This document shows positions 1 to 34,166 of a DNA stretch of 60,000 nucleotides, piece by piece. This DNA comes from Liolophura sinensis (taxonomy: Eukaryota; Mollusca; Polyplacophora; Chitonida; Chitonidae): positions 12,831,386 through 12,891,385 of the forward strand of contig NC_088306.1 of assembly GCF_032854445.1 (NCBI RefSeq), given 5' to 3'. A program made the position numbers and the translations under genes. Below the pieces are notes generated by a model that made no database searches, was not told the origin of the DNA, and was given only the letters and a program-made list of their open reading frames with translations. The first letter of the stretch is position 1; every line of letters begins with the position of its first letter.

Positions 1-483
1 ATGGCTACGATGTTCATAGGATATCTGGTTTGGATCCAGGTGTACTGTACCACAGGGCAGTATATGGGCTGTAGCTAGGTACTAAACTTGTGCTTTTCAA
101 CATATTCTGACCAGGATTGTTCTTCAGTATGTTTTTACAAAGATGCTAACATCTTGTTGCTGATTTAAAAGCAATGTAACAATATTCATAATACTACCTC
201 ACTGTTGATATCACGCCAAAAACCCATCCTGGCACCCAAACCACTGCCACATGTGCTTGGCATGTTATGTTAATGTGAGCCATGTAACTGTTGCTTATTG
301 TAATACAGCTAATTATTACTTCAATTTAAGAATAACATTTAGAGCAAACGGGGTTTCAAAATTTTGAAATTAGACAAATAGTATTTGAAAAATTCTATTC
401 CAATGTCCCTGTATAAACAAACTCATCAGAATATTCTTTTGTTTCCGTGGATGAATCCACGCCATCCCATTGGCTGGCCTCAC
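1..483. other. TPP2 intron sequence, no other feature
   Basis: AT-rich intronic DNA downstream of exon 21. I see no exon, repeat or RNA in it. Confidence 0.6.
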
Positions 484-24219
<23,736 letters not shown>

Positions 24220-26870
24220 CTTTCTGCAACAAGTTCCCTCAGCATGCCGGTGCCTCTAGCTGATTGGCTAAGCGTCTCTGTCGACCACCAATCGGCTCCA
24301 CTGGCAGAGTGGCGATCAAAAACCACGAAAACAAGTCTTGTTTGACACAAAATTATTTAACTACATAAATAACCACAAACGGGTGAGGATAGAGCATGGA
24401 ATATCTATTGACTCGTGCTCTTCCTTTGTCATTTAATCCGCAGGATATAATTCACATATTAGTTTCTGTGGAGGGCTTTTTCCTTCCTCCTATGGCTTTG
24501 GTTGAAAGTACACTACTTCCAAATAAACCCACACGTTCCCTGTTGAATTACACTTGCAAGTCTGCTACCTTATGTTTTATACATCAAAAAAGAACTATAG
24601 CATCGCATGGTTTATTTTTAGCTGTATTATTTGATAAATTAACGCGGGCTTCTATCGTAGTAATTAGATAATTACGTACGGCTCTAGTAAGCCTAAATAT
24701 AGACCTATCCAGTTTTAGGAAAGGATTAGATAAAATGTCATGATTATCTACATTTAGGCTATTTATACTTTAGCTGAGACAGTAAACAAAGAATTTGTTA
24801 AATATGTATCTTGCGTTGTTTCATTTGGTTCATTTCTTCATTCTTTATATGTTCTTTAAATTCTGTCTGCCTATGTGGGTTATAATCAAAGTGTCTTTCG
24901 GTAATAATAGGCTATGATTCCTGCACACCCTCCTACAACTATATAGTTTACATGGAGCTAACATGGGGCATACAGAGGCGAAAACAATAATTTGAGAAGT
25001 CTATGAAATATGATACTAGATTTCTAGCAAATGTATGACATGTATGAAATAAACCCGGTGAACACAGAGATCTTATGCTTTGAAATAAGAACATGTTGTA
25101 GGCTGTGAACTATTAACCAGTAACACCCATGTTAAGCTAACACCCCTTATACAGATGTGTGTCGCCGGCCTTATGTCTTAATCTCGTATGGCTGATACGC
25201 TCTCCTGGCTGATTACTGTCCATGTTTGTAGCTATAAAATGAAACTGTGATATCCTTTGCACTTTCATTAATATTATGTTTTTAGATACCATGAATAAAA
25301 TTGAAGAACTGTACTGCAAAGCCTGCACAAGACTTTATAACAGACTTGATAGATGGGTATTGCTTTACAGGTGTAATTTACAACAGAAAATGACAGGCTA
25401 CATGGGGAGCATAGTGGGTTCATTTACCCATATAATTGACAGTGTGTAAGTGAGCAATTTCTACGTAGGCCTACGGCATAAAAAAAACAACTGCATACGT
25501 TAAAAAAGAACGCAACAAAAGTTCTTAACATATGCAAAATGTCTGCAAAAGAGTTTATCGTGAGAATATTCCAACCTCTGAGCATGCTGACCATGTGTCA
25601 TAACCCAGACATACATGTGTACACTTCAAAAAGATTTTTTTTTTAAATTTAAGTTATGATATAGTTATTTATATAATGGATGCTTTTGATTTAATTGATT
25701 GCCGTACCCAAGGATGACTAGGTACGACAAGTCCAGCATTATGTTTAGAGGAAATCGGGATATTTGTCCGAAATTATATTGAAATTCAGTATGTTATTAT
25801 AAAACCATCTGTAATCTAAGTATACGTGAGCTATATAAGTGAACAAAAATGAAACATCTTATGATTGGCCTATACATGTAGAAATGCCGATAACAAAATT
25901 TCTTTCATGATCTGCATTTCACCTCCTGCCTGAAATATATTGTCAGATGCCATTTACTTGGTGCACGATGCATTGTTCGTTGTAGGCCTGCATACACGTA
26001 CAAAGACGTTCTACTTCTTTCCAATAACTATTTCCTCATTCTATCAGTCGAGTGTGATATTTAGTTGAAAGAAGAAATACTATATGACAAATAATGTAAC
26101 AAACAAGACGTCGTAGTAACAGCAAGAAACAATTCGTTTCTTTTTTGTCTATGACGGCCGATGAGATGAGCGACCTATGTGTGCAATATATATATACCAT
26201 ATGTTATGGTGTGTACTGTATATAAACAAAAAGAGCCATGTTTGTGACTAATAGAGTAAAAATAATTTCAGAAGTTACAGATCTCTTTAGTAACAGACGG
26301 CTGGGTTGAAGAAAATTGTCCTCCCTATGTTATAACATAGGAATTTAATGTCCATTTTTGAATCACTGTCAACGATAGTGTATCCGTCGAATTTGTATAA
26401 TTTTCAGCTTTCCAGTAAGTCTGGGTATTTCTGAAGAGCTTTCGTGATGTTTTTTGTATGCCTACGACCAAACTTTGCTGGTCGCTGGTGGAGTGGCAAA
26501 GATTGTCCTTCTTCCCTATGCTTTAACAATGGGCATCCGTTTTGTTTTCGCCGCGCGAGGGTGATCACGAGATGTCCTCCTTCCGGGCCGTCTTACAGAA
26601 TATACGCCACAATCCACGATTAATTTTCCATTTATTTACATGTTAACATTTGATCTGATAGCCTTGTCCCCAAAGCTGCAAGCCCCGAAACCTCCGGGAC
26701 TACTCCTCGTTCCCTTACAACTCCAGTCAAATTCCTGTTAGGGGTTGACTGATGAAATTTTTGCCCAAGGGAGCAACAGAAAACATATCTAAAAACAGCT
26801 GGGGGGGTGACACTCGGACCCGGAAGCATTAACTGTGGACTGCAGCCATATGGTTAATTTGTTTGGAAGA
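24220..26870. other. TPP2 5' flank, no gene seen
   Basis: The promoter of TPP2 should lie just above 24219; no TATA box is clear and I mark no element. The rest is AT-rich spacer with a faint old SINE piece at about 25683-25765 (ttgccgtacccaaggat ... gtccagcattatg). No ORF here resembles a protein. Confidence 0.6.
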
Positions 26871-26879
26871 CGCCGATTC

Positions 26880-29636
26880 GATTCGGGAGATGTTTGGTTG
26901 GTTAGGGAGATGCTTATTGGGTTTAGGAGATGCTCGTTTGGTTTGGGAGGTGCTAATTCGGTTTGGGATATACTAATTGTTTGATTTGTACATGCTTGTT
27001 TGGTTTGGGAGATGCTTATTGGGTTTAGGAGATGTTTGTTTGGTTAGGGAGATGCTTATTGGGTTTAGGAGATGCTCGTTTGGTTTGGGAGGTGCTAATT
27101 CGGTTTGGGATATACTAATTGTTTGATTTGTACATGTTTGTTTGCTTTGGGAGATGCTTATTGGGTTTAGGAGATGTTTGTTTGGTTAGGGAGATGCTTA
27201 TTGGGTTTAGGAGATGTTTGTTTGGTTTGGGGGATGCTTATTGGGTTTAGGAGATGCTCGTTTGGTTTGGGAGCTGCTAATTCGGTTTGGGATATACTAA
27301 TTGTTTGATTTGTAGATGTTTGTTTGGTTTGGGAGATGCTTATTGAGTTTAGGAGATGTTTGTTTGGTTTGGGAGATGCTTATTGGGTTTAGGAGATGTT
27401 TGTTTGGTTTGGGAGATGCTTATTGGGTTTAGGAGATGCTCGTTTGGTTTGGGAGCTGCTAATTCGGTTTGGGATATACTAATTGTTTGATTTGTAGATG
27501 TTTGTTTGGTTTGGGAGATGCTTATTGGGTTTAGGAGATGTTTGTTTGGTTTGGGAGATGCTTATTGGGTTTAGGAGATGCTCGTTTGGTTTGGGTGCTG
27601 CTAATTCGGTTTGGGATATACTAATTGTTTGATTTGTAGATGTTTGTTTGGTTTGGCAGATGCTTATTGGGTTTAGGAGATGTTTGTTTTGTCAGGGAGA
27701 TGCTTATTGGGTTTAGGAGATGCTCGTTTGGTTTGGGTGCTGCTAATTCGGTTTGGGATATACTAATTGTTTGATTTGTACATGTTTGTTTGGTTTGGGA
27801 GATGCTTATTGGGTTTAGGAGATGTTTGTTTGGTTTGGGAGATGCTTATTGGGTTTAGGAGATGCTTGTTTGGTTTGGGAGATGCTAATTCGGTTTGGGA
27901 TATACTAATTGTTTGATTTGTAGATGTTTGTTTGGTTTGGGAGATGCTTATTGGGTTAAGGAGATGTTTGTTTGGTTTGGGAGATGCTTATTGGGTTTAG
28001 GAGATGCTCGTTTGGTTTGGGTGATGCTAATTCGGTTTGGGATATACTAATTGTTTGATTTGTAGATGTTTGTTTGGTTTGGGAGATGCTTATTGGGTTT
28101 AGGAGATGTTTGTTTGGTTTGGGAGATGCTTATTGGGTTTAGGAGATGTTTGTTTGGTTTGGGAGATGCTTATTGGGTTTAGGAGATGCTCGTTTGGTTT
28201 GGGAGGTGCTAATTCGGTTTGGGATATACTAATTGTTTGATTTGTACATGTTTGTTTGCTTTGGGAGATGCTTATTGGGTTTAAAAAATGTTTGTTTGGT
28301 TAGGGAGATGCTTATTGGGTTGAGGAGATGTTTGTCTGGTTTGGGGGATGCTTATTGGGTTTAGGAGATGCTCGTTTGGTTTGGGAGGTGCTAATTCGGT
28401 TTGGGATATACTAATTGTTTGATTTGTAGATGTTGGTTTGGTTTGGGAGATGCTTATTGGGTTTAGGAGATGTTTGTTTGGTTTGGGAGATGCTTATTGG
28501 GTTTAGGAGATGTTTGTTTGGTTAGGGAGATGCTTATTGGGTTTAGAAGATGCTCGTTTGGTTTGGGAGCTGCTAATTCGGTTTGGGATATACTAATTGT
28601 TTGATTTGTAGATGTTTGTTTGGTTTGGGAGATGCTTATTGGGTTTAGGAGATGTTTGTTTGGTTTGGGAGATGCTTATTGGGTTTAGGAGATGCTCGTT
28701 TGGTTTGGGAGATGCTAATTCGGTTTGGGATATACTAATTGTTTGATTTGTAGATGTTTGTTTGGTTTGGGAGATGCTTATTGGGTTTAGGAGATGTTTG
28801 TTTGGTTTGGGAGATGCTTATTGGGTTTAGGAGATGTTTGTTTGGTTTGGGAGATCCTTATTGGGTTTAGGAGATGCTCGTTTGGTTTGGGAGCTGCTAA
28901 TTCGGTTTGGGATATACTAATTGTTTGATTTGTAGATGTTTGTTTGGTTTGGGAGATGCTTATTGGGTTTAGGAGATGTTTGTTTGGTTTGGGAGATGCT
29001 TATTGGGTTTAGGAGACCTAATGCTAATTCGGTTTGGGATATACTAATTGTTTGATTTGTAGATGTTTGTTTGGTTTGGGAGATGCTTATTGGGTTTAGG
29101 AGATGTTTGTTTTGTTAGGGAGATGCTTATTGGGTTTAGGAGATGCTCGTTTGGTTTGGGTGCTGCTAATTCGGTTTGGGATATACTAATTGTTTGATTT
29201 GGATATGTTTGTTTGGTTTGGGAAATGCTTATTGGGTTTAGGAGATGTTTGTTTGGTTTGGGAGATGCTTATTGGGTTTAGGAGATGCTCGTTTGGTTTG
29301 GGAGATGCTAATTCAGTTTGGGATATACTAATTGTTTGATTTGGGAGACGTTTGTTTGGTTTGGGAGATGCTTGTTTGGTTTGGGAGATGCTAATTCTGT
29401 TTGGGATATACTAATTGTTTGATTTGGGAGATGTTTGTTTGGTTTGGGAGATGTTTGTTTGGTTTGGGTGATGCTAATTCGGTTTGGGATATACTAATTG
29501 TTTGATTTGGAGATGTTTGTTTGGTTTGGGAGATGTTTGTTTGGTTTGGGAGATGCTAATTCGGTTTGGGATATACTAATTGTTTGATTTGGGAGATGTT
29601 TGTTTGGTTTGGGAGATGCTTGTTTGGTTTGGGAGA
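26880..29636. repeat. Minisatellite of ~20-bp monomers with higher-order repeat (left part)
   Basis: The monomers are variants of gggagatgcttattgggttt, ggagatgtttgtttggttt and ggagatgctaattcggtttg, with a marker monomer 'ggatatactaattgtttgat'. The marker recurs about every 141 or 181 bp, that is 7 or 9 monomers, so the array has higher-order structure in which pairs of monomers were gained or lost. It is interrupted at 29636 by the virus-derived element and resumes at 40824. Confidence 0.95.
29632..29636. repeat. Target site duplication GGAGA (left copy; right copy 40824-40828)
   Basis: GGAGA directly abuts both ends of the element. Removing the element and one copy restores a normal minisatellite monomer (tttgggagatgctaattc). 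Because the target is itself repetitive the length could be misjudged by a base; Polintons usually make 6 bp. Confidence 0.7.
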
Positions 29637-29855
29637 AGCAGCATGGGGTGCCAGCATACTACTCGGTGAGGCCGTTGAAGCTCCTATCGGTATTTCTGGG
29701 ACATGTTTATAGGTATTCAACCCCCTCCCCCCCCAAAAAAAACATGTCTGGTGGGCTAAAAAACAACGCATCTCGCCTGTCCCAAACTAGACAACCAGAG
29801 GGGCGCCACCCCGCCTTGGGCGCCCCCCCTAGCCAAGGCGTACACGTTTATTTAC
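29637..29855 (+). repeat. Left terminal inverted repeat
   Basis: Begins agcagcatggggtgccagca and ends ...cacgtttatttac. It matches the reverse complement of 40603-40823 with scattered differences and length changes in a C/G run and an A run. Such repeats are the expected origins and telomere-like ends of a protein-primed linear genome. Confidence 0.95.
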
Positions 29856-30188
29856 AAATCTAGCCTACATACACACATTGATACGAGGAGACCTAGTTGG
29901 CATTTAACAGATAAGTCATATGGCCTATATGTAAACCGGATGTGTTGCACAATAGGGTGATTCAGCTGATTTTCTCCCCAGGATAGGGCTTAAACTACGG
30001 GTTTTCATGAAAAATAAATGTGGCAGTCTTTTTCAGCGTGTCTTGTTTGATAAGATCCAGTATTTTGGGGGGGATTGGAGATATTGTGTTTATGCGGAAA
30101 AGTCCTTCCAATTTAGCCCATGTTTCGTGGGTCTGGGATATAGCTCAATCGGCTGACAGAGGTGTGAATGGCGCTGTATGTAAGGGGT

Positions 30189-30270
30189 GTATTCATATAC
30201 TGCGTATATAAGGGGATGTTTGCTAGCTCAAATCCGGATTTGGTCTCCTGTATATGTAGTATATGAATAC
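30189..30270. promoter_or_regulatory. Imperfect 82-bp palindrome in the left non-coding part of the element
   Basis: The arms gtattcatatactgcgtata (30189) and the reverse complement of 30251-30270 match at 18 of 20 positions. Near the centre is a perfect palindrome AAATCCGGATTT (30230-30241). The left arm contains TATATAAGG, a TATA-like string. It may be a promoter, replication or packaging signal; the function is not known. Confidence 0.55.
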
Positions 30271-30411
30271 ATTACCTGCATATGGCGCCGGGCTCTACGC
30301 AATTCTAAGGAATCTCTGCAACTTTCGACAGTTTCGGAGGCAGAGAGAGCTTAGCAAGGGGTGTTGTAGATGGCCCATGGGTGGGATGTGTCAGCGCCAA
30401 TTAACCCCCCT

Positions 30412-30454
30412 TAACGGCGGGTCGCTAGCGCAAAAAATCCGGAGCCCGCCGTTA
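30412..30454. promoter_or_regulatory. Perfect GC-rich hairpin
   Basis: TAACGGCGGG (30412-30421) and CCCGCCGTTA (30445-30454) form a perfect 10-bp stem with a 23-nt loop. It is followed, after about 90 bp, by a tRNA B-box-like string (agttcgagccc, 30518-30528) and a run of nine T (30542-30550) that could stop RNA polymerase III. No tRNA fold can be drawn. Confidence 0.5.
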
Positions 30455-30628
30455 GGGTGGTGATTAAATGGTAACAGGTTGAGCTATAAACCAGGCCTTT
30501 TGCTTTTTTGGACCATGAGTTCGAGCCCCACACTGGGCAGATTTTTTTTTACCCCCGGGGTTCTCGAGACATAGCAGGGGTTTGCTCGGATTCCAAAACA
30601 AGTTCCCCCTGGGCACCTCCCCAGAACA

Positions 30629-31375
30629 TCATTCGGAAAGGGCGTTTTTCAGTTCTTGCCGGGCTAGTTTTCGGCCGCGATCTATAAGCTGTTTTTTCGT
30701 GCTTTCATAGATCTCTACGGCGCTGAATGCCTTACGAGACTTGGCGCGTATCTCCTGCATATCAGAGTAGTTCTTGAGCTGGACGATTTTTCTGAACTCT
30801 ACGTCTGAAATAACACCATCAGATAATGCCGTAGACACCTGCGTACGGATGCTGTTAAGTTTGGCCTCAGCCAACAGCCGTATATCGTTATGTTTCTAGG
30901 CCTTTGCGTGAAGTCGGCGGCTACCGAATTTTCCGGCGACATTTAAGACACCGCAAGCTAGGGCCGCAGCTTAAATGGCCAAGACAGCAGGGGCTGCAAT
31001 TATTGTTGTCAGTAGCCCCACGCCTGAAACCCCTAGGCCCAAACCGGCCGTGAGCATAGCTGAATCAAGGGCCTCGGTGGCCAACACACCACGCCGGTAC
31101 TTTTTGTACAAGGCCCGACGGAGATCTCGCTCAGATTCAAGCTGATTCTGTATTTCGCTGATATACTACAGACGATGGGCGTGGCCAGTTTGCGCTACGC
31201 TCTCCGGGGCCAAGGGGTTTTCAACCATGATCGTCGGCGCCCCGCTCTCCGGCGGCGCGGTCGGGGCCAAGGGCTGGTCATCCATGATCGTCGGCGCCGC
31301 GCCCTCGCGCGGCAAGGGGTTTTCATCCATGATCGCCGGGTACAGTCGTCCCATATTGCCCGTCCTATGAATCAA
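30629..31375 (-). pseudogene. Element gene A: Pro-rich repeats, Gly-rich membrane segment, charged C-terminus (three in-frame stops)
   Basis: One frame runs through the whole span but is broken by TAG (31166-31168), TAA (30971-30973) and TAG (30896-30898). The N-terminal part has three imperfect copies of a motif like PTIMVENPLAP, probably a short-motif repeat. A charged helix (SERDLRRALYKKYRRG) then leads into a Gly-rich hydrophobic segment (LTAGLGLGVSGVGLL...), and the C-terminus contains LSDGVISDVEFRKIV followed by a basic helix. I recognise the last two parts as typical of uncharacterised proteins in cnidarian and mollusc repeats, but know no function. An ATG inside the first codons (MGRLYPAIMDENP) is the likely start. 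A membrane-associated virion protein is possible. Confidence 0.7.
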
Positions 31376-31390
31376 TAATGTCGGTCAACT

Positions 31391-32876
31391 CTAAATTGTC
31401 CTATTACTACTAACACGATAGCGGCAAAGCCTTATACCGGACTCTAAATATATTTCCTCGAGATTTGGAATGCCCGCTGTGATGACTCGTATATCCTCGA
31501 GAGAGCTCTTGATGACTGGTTTGCCCTGGGCCTGTAATTTGATCATAATTCTGAGCACCCTTCCAAAGTGCTCTGCAGGCCACTTTAGTTTCAACCCGGT
31601 AATCGTGGAGGAAGGGTGCTGAGAGGCCGTGCCAAGTATGATGTGTAACATAAGTACAGATCCAGGGTTTATTGGTAGTGTGGGCTCAAACTCGGTTTGC
31701 GCGCTAAGGCGCACGCTCTCTACACGCAGCGGCGCTTTTAGTGTGAAGTAACCTCCTCTTTCCAAAGATACAAGACAGGTGCTGTTTGGTACGTACGACA
31801 CGAAAGAGATTCCGGAGTTGAAAACTTTTTTCACCTCGGTCCCGGCGGTCTGGACCAACGCCGGGGTCACCTTCACATCTATCAACCAATCGGGGTCGCG
31901 AGCTCTGGTAAGAACAAAGCGGTCTTCAAAGCGAATTAATGAGAGTTTTTGTTCTTCATTCACCTCAGACGGCGACCTGCGCTCTTGCTCTGCAGTGGAT
32001 GAGACATCTACAAGGGAAGCAAAGGTGGTAGGTTCTGTTTGCCCACCCCCAACGCCCAAATCTTTTTGCGGCTGTACTTGCCACTTTGAAACTGGAAGGC
32101 GTAGATTTTACCTTCCTGACTTGAAGTTCGAACTCAGACACATCTGCCAAGTCGCTTAAAGGGACAGGCACGCAGACCTGGGACCGGCTGCGTCCACCAT
32201 ACTCAATGTATTTCCTAAGGTAGCACTGAGGTACCCCTATATTCATATACTTGCCGTCTTTATCTAAAAGCGCTACGGGTCAACTGCGTTATATAGTCGG
32301 CGCGCAAGCTTTGTACTGTGGGTTGGGAAATGAAACCGTCCTTCCCGCAGTAATCCCTTCACCAGTCACGGCGATGGCCTTAAGGTAGTGTGGAACCGCC
32401 AGCGAAATCGGAGGTTATTCTCACGTTTTCTGAGGTGCTCAGTTCATCTAAATGCACGAAGACTTCTTTGTGTGGGACCAAGTTATGTAGCTTAACACCT
32501 TCCGCACCCCCCCCCCCCCCCCCATCATGATCATATTCTCGTCGGAGAACCCTAAGATGGGGGCAAGCTCTTGGAGTGTTATGTAGGCATTTTTAGGGAG
32601 GGTAAGGACTAGGTGGCCCGTAGCTTCATTCAATCCCAGAGAAACCCCATGCGGGCGTAATATATTCTTGTCCAGCGTACAGACATTGTAGTAGCCCGTC
32701 GGCACTTCAACACGTTTGCCCTCAAGCAAGAAGCCCACTCCGGTGGGAATATTCACCCAGTTTGGGTAGAATGTTATCTCGCGAAGGGCGGTTTTAAGGC
32801 GGCCGTCGAGGTTGTTAAGGGCATGAGGCAGCGTGTGCTGTGCCCCATTTAGAATGTCAATCAATGTGATGAACAT
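31391..32876 (-). pseudogene. Element gene B: long beta-rich protein, capsid-associated candidate (frameshifted)
   Basis: Starts with ATG at 32876 (MFITLIDILNGAQ). The first intact stretch runs to a run of ~16 C (32508-32523), where the frame is lost. Further coding pieces follow in other frames: one with VFVHLDELSTSENVRI, one with GEGITAGRTVSFPNPQYK, then 31965-32246 with VPQCYLRKYIEYGGRSRSQV, and finally 31391-32059. At least four indels are needed to link them. The composition is beta-strand-like throughout (ITFYPNWVNIPTGVGFLL, GYYNVCTLDKNILRPHG). By position and character it could be a minor capsid or penton-type protein, but I cannot prove that. It may also be two adjacent genes. Confidence 0.6.
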
Positions 32877-32886
32877 CTTAGCCACG

Positions 32887-34166
32887 ATGAACAGCGAGGC
32901 TTACAGGTTCAATAGAGAGGCCACGTACAAGGCCGGGGCATTTCATAGTATCTAAACCCACGCAGAGCAGCTCACGCGATTTGACATCTACATCGATGAA
33001 AAGAGGGCCTTTCCAGTCCAGTTCACAGATGTGTTGGCCAAGTACCGGCTGTCAAAGACAACCAGCAATTCCATTGTTCAGGCCTGGAACACCAACCCTA
33101 TGCAATTCTGGCAGAACCAAGTGAACTTCGCGGTCTGGTGCGCAACCACGGGCTGCGGCGTCTCTGCAAAAGACCATCTTCTCGCCCCCGACCAACGAAT
33201 AAGGGCCCTGTACACGTTCCATGTGTATTACCAAGTTAGGCGGGTCTTGGAAGAGATAAAGGCTCCCCTGCCGCAAGACAGAGCATGGGTGACATTCGAA
33301 AACCCCATCGACAAGAGGGGCTATGGGAGGATTTGTAGGGAGTTCCACGTAGATACGCACACAGACTGGGGCGCAGGGGGGTGAATCACGGCCTCGGAGT
33401 GGCATATTACTATGTCACGAGGACGGGCTACTGCCCCATTGGCGATGGGACCTTCCACCCGAGCAGGATGTCGTTCTCTAGAAAGCCTACAGCGCTCCAC
33501 GTCGACTACATCCAGCAGGACGCCGAGGAGGCTTGGGCGTCGTTCATTGTCGACAAATCCCAAGGATTCACGCTGCCGGGCGTAGAGTGCCTAAACGATT
33601 CCATTCGGACATACGTGTGGGCTATTTTAGGCGCCCAAGCGCAAACAAGGGCGCGTATTCTAGGCACGGGCACAGCCTTCGACGCGCAAAAACAGTTTGC
33701 CGCGAACGTTGAAAACGCTATTCCCTCTCCGATCGACCTTCCGTCTGCTATCAAACGCTACCAGGACGTGCTACAGTATACCGGGAGCGCTGTAGACTTT
33801 GTGTATGGCATAGGCCTATATATGGCCCCCAGCGACATGCTTCTGCAGATCGGCCATGTGGCGAACTACAACAACAAAATCGTCGTGGCCACAGAGGACC
33901 AGAAGCTAGGCAGCAATGAGGGTGTGAACGTTAAAGTGCCACCCACTTTGCACAAGCGCGCACCTGACCCACGGGGTTGTAAAGCCACAAGAAAGCGTCC
34001 CATCACCCACCGCGCGCGTTCAGCATGTTGCTGTTCGCAACATGGCCGATCTGCGCCGCAAAGTGGCAAAAGAACCCCCAGACCAAAGAATCACGATGCC
34101 GAGAAGACAGCTATCGTCGTCACTGGGGTTGGTATCGGCTTACTGCTGCTGTGGGCTATGCGTTAA
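32887..34166 (+). pseudogene. Element gene C: unknown ~425-residue protein with C-terminal membrane segment
   Basis: ATG at 32887, only 10 bp from the divergent start of gene B. There is an in-frame TAA at 32953 and a frame change in a G run at about 33376-33381; otherwise the frame is open to TAA at 34164. Conserved-looking blocks are QAWNTNPMQFWQNQVNFAVW, ICREFHVDTHTDWGAGG and RTGYCPIGDGTFHPSRMSFS. The last ~20 residues (TAIVVTGVGIGLLLLWAM) look like a membrane helix, although the 60 residues before it read better in another frame, so one more indel is likely there. I do not recognise a family with known function. Its size and place beside genes B and E suggest a virion component. Confidence 0.6.

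Larger units (their letters stand above)
29856..30628. other. Left non-coding part of the virus-like element
   Basis: About 770 bp between the left repeat and gene A with no convincing protein. It contains the 82-bp palindrome, the GC-rich hairpin, an A-box-like TAGCTCAATCGG (30141-30152) and a B-box-like string near 30518 before a T9 run. A regulatory or replication region is the most likely role. Confidence 0.5.

Noticed and set aside
24396-24671. 91-codon ORF upstream of TPP2
   Set aside because: Hydrophobic low-information reading in AT-rich DNA, no motif, no splice context.
26880-29636. CRISPR-like array
   Set aside because: Monomers are contiguous with no unique spacers, and the genome is eukaryotic.
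30141-30240. A tRNA gene (A-box TAGCTCAATCGG)
   Set aside because: No acceptor stem, anticodon arm or matching T-arm at tRNA spacing can be drawn.
31779-32159. Plus-strand ORF opposite gene B
   Set aside because: Shadow of the gene B coding region in a GC-rich stretch.
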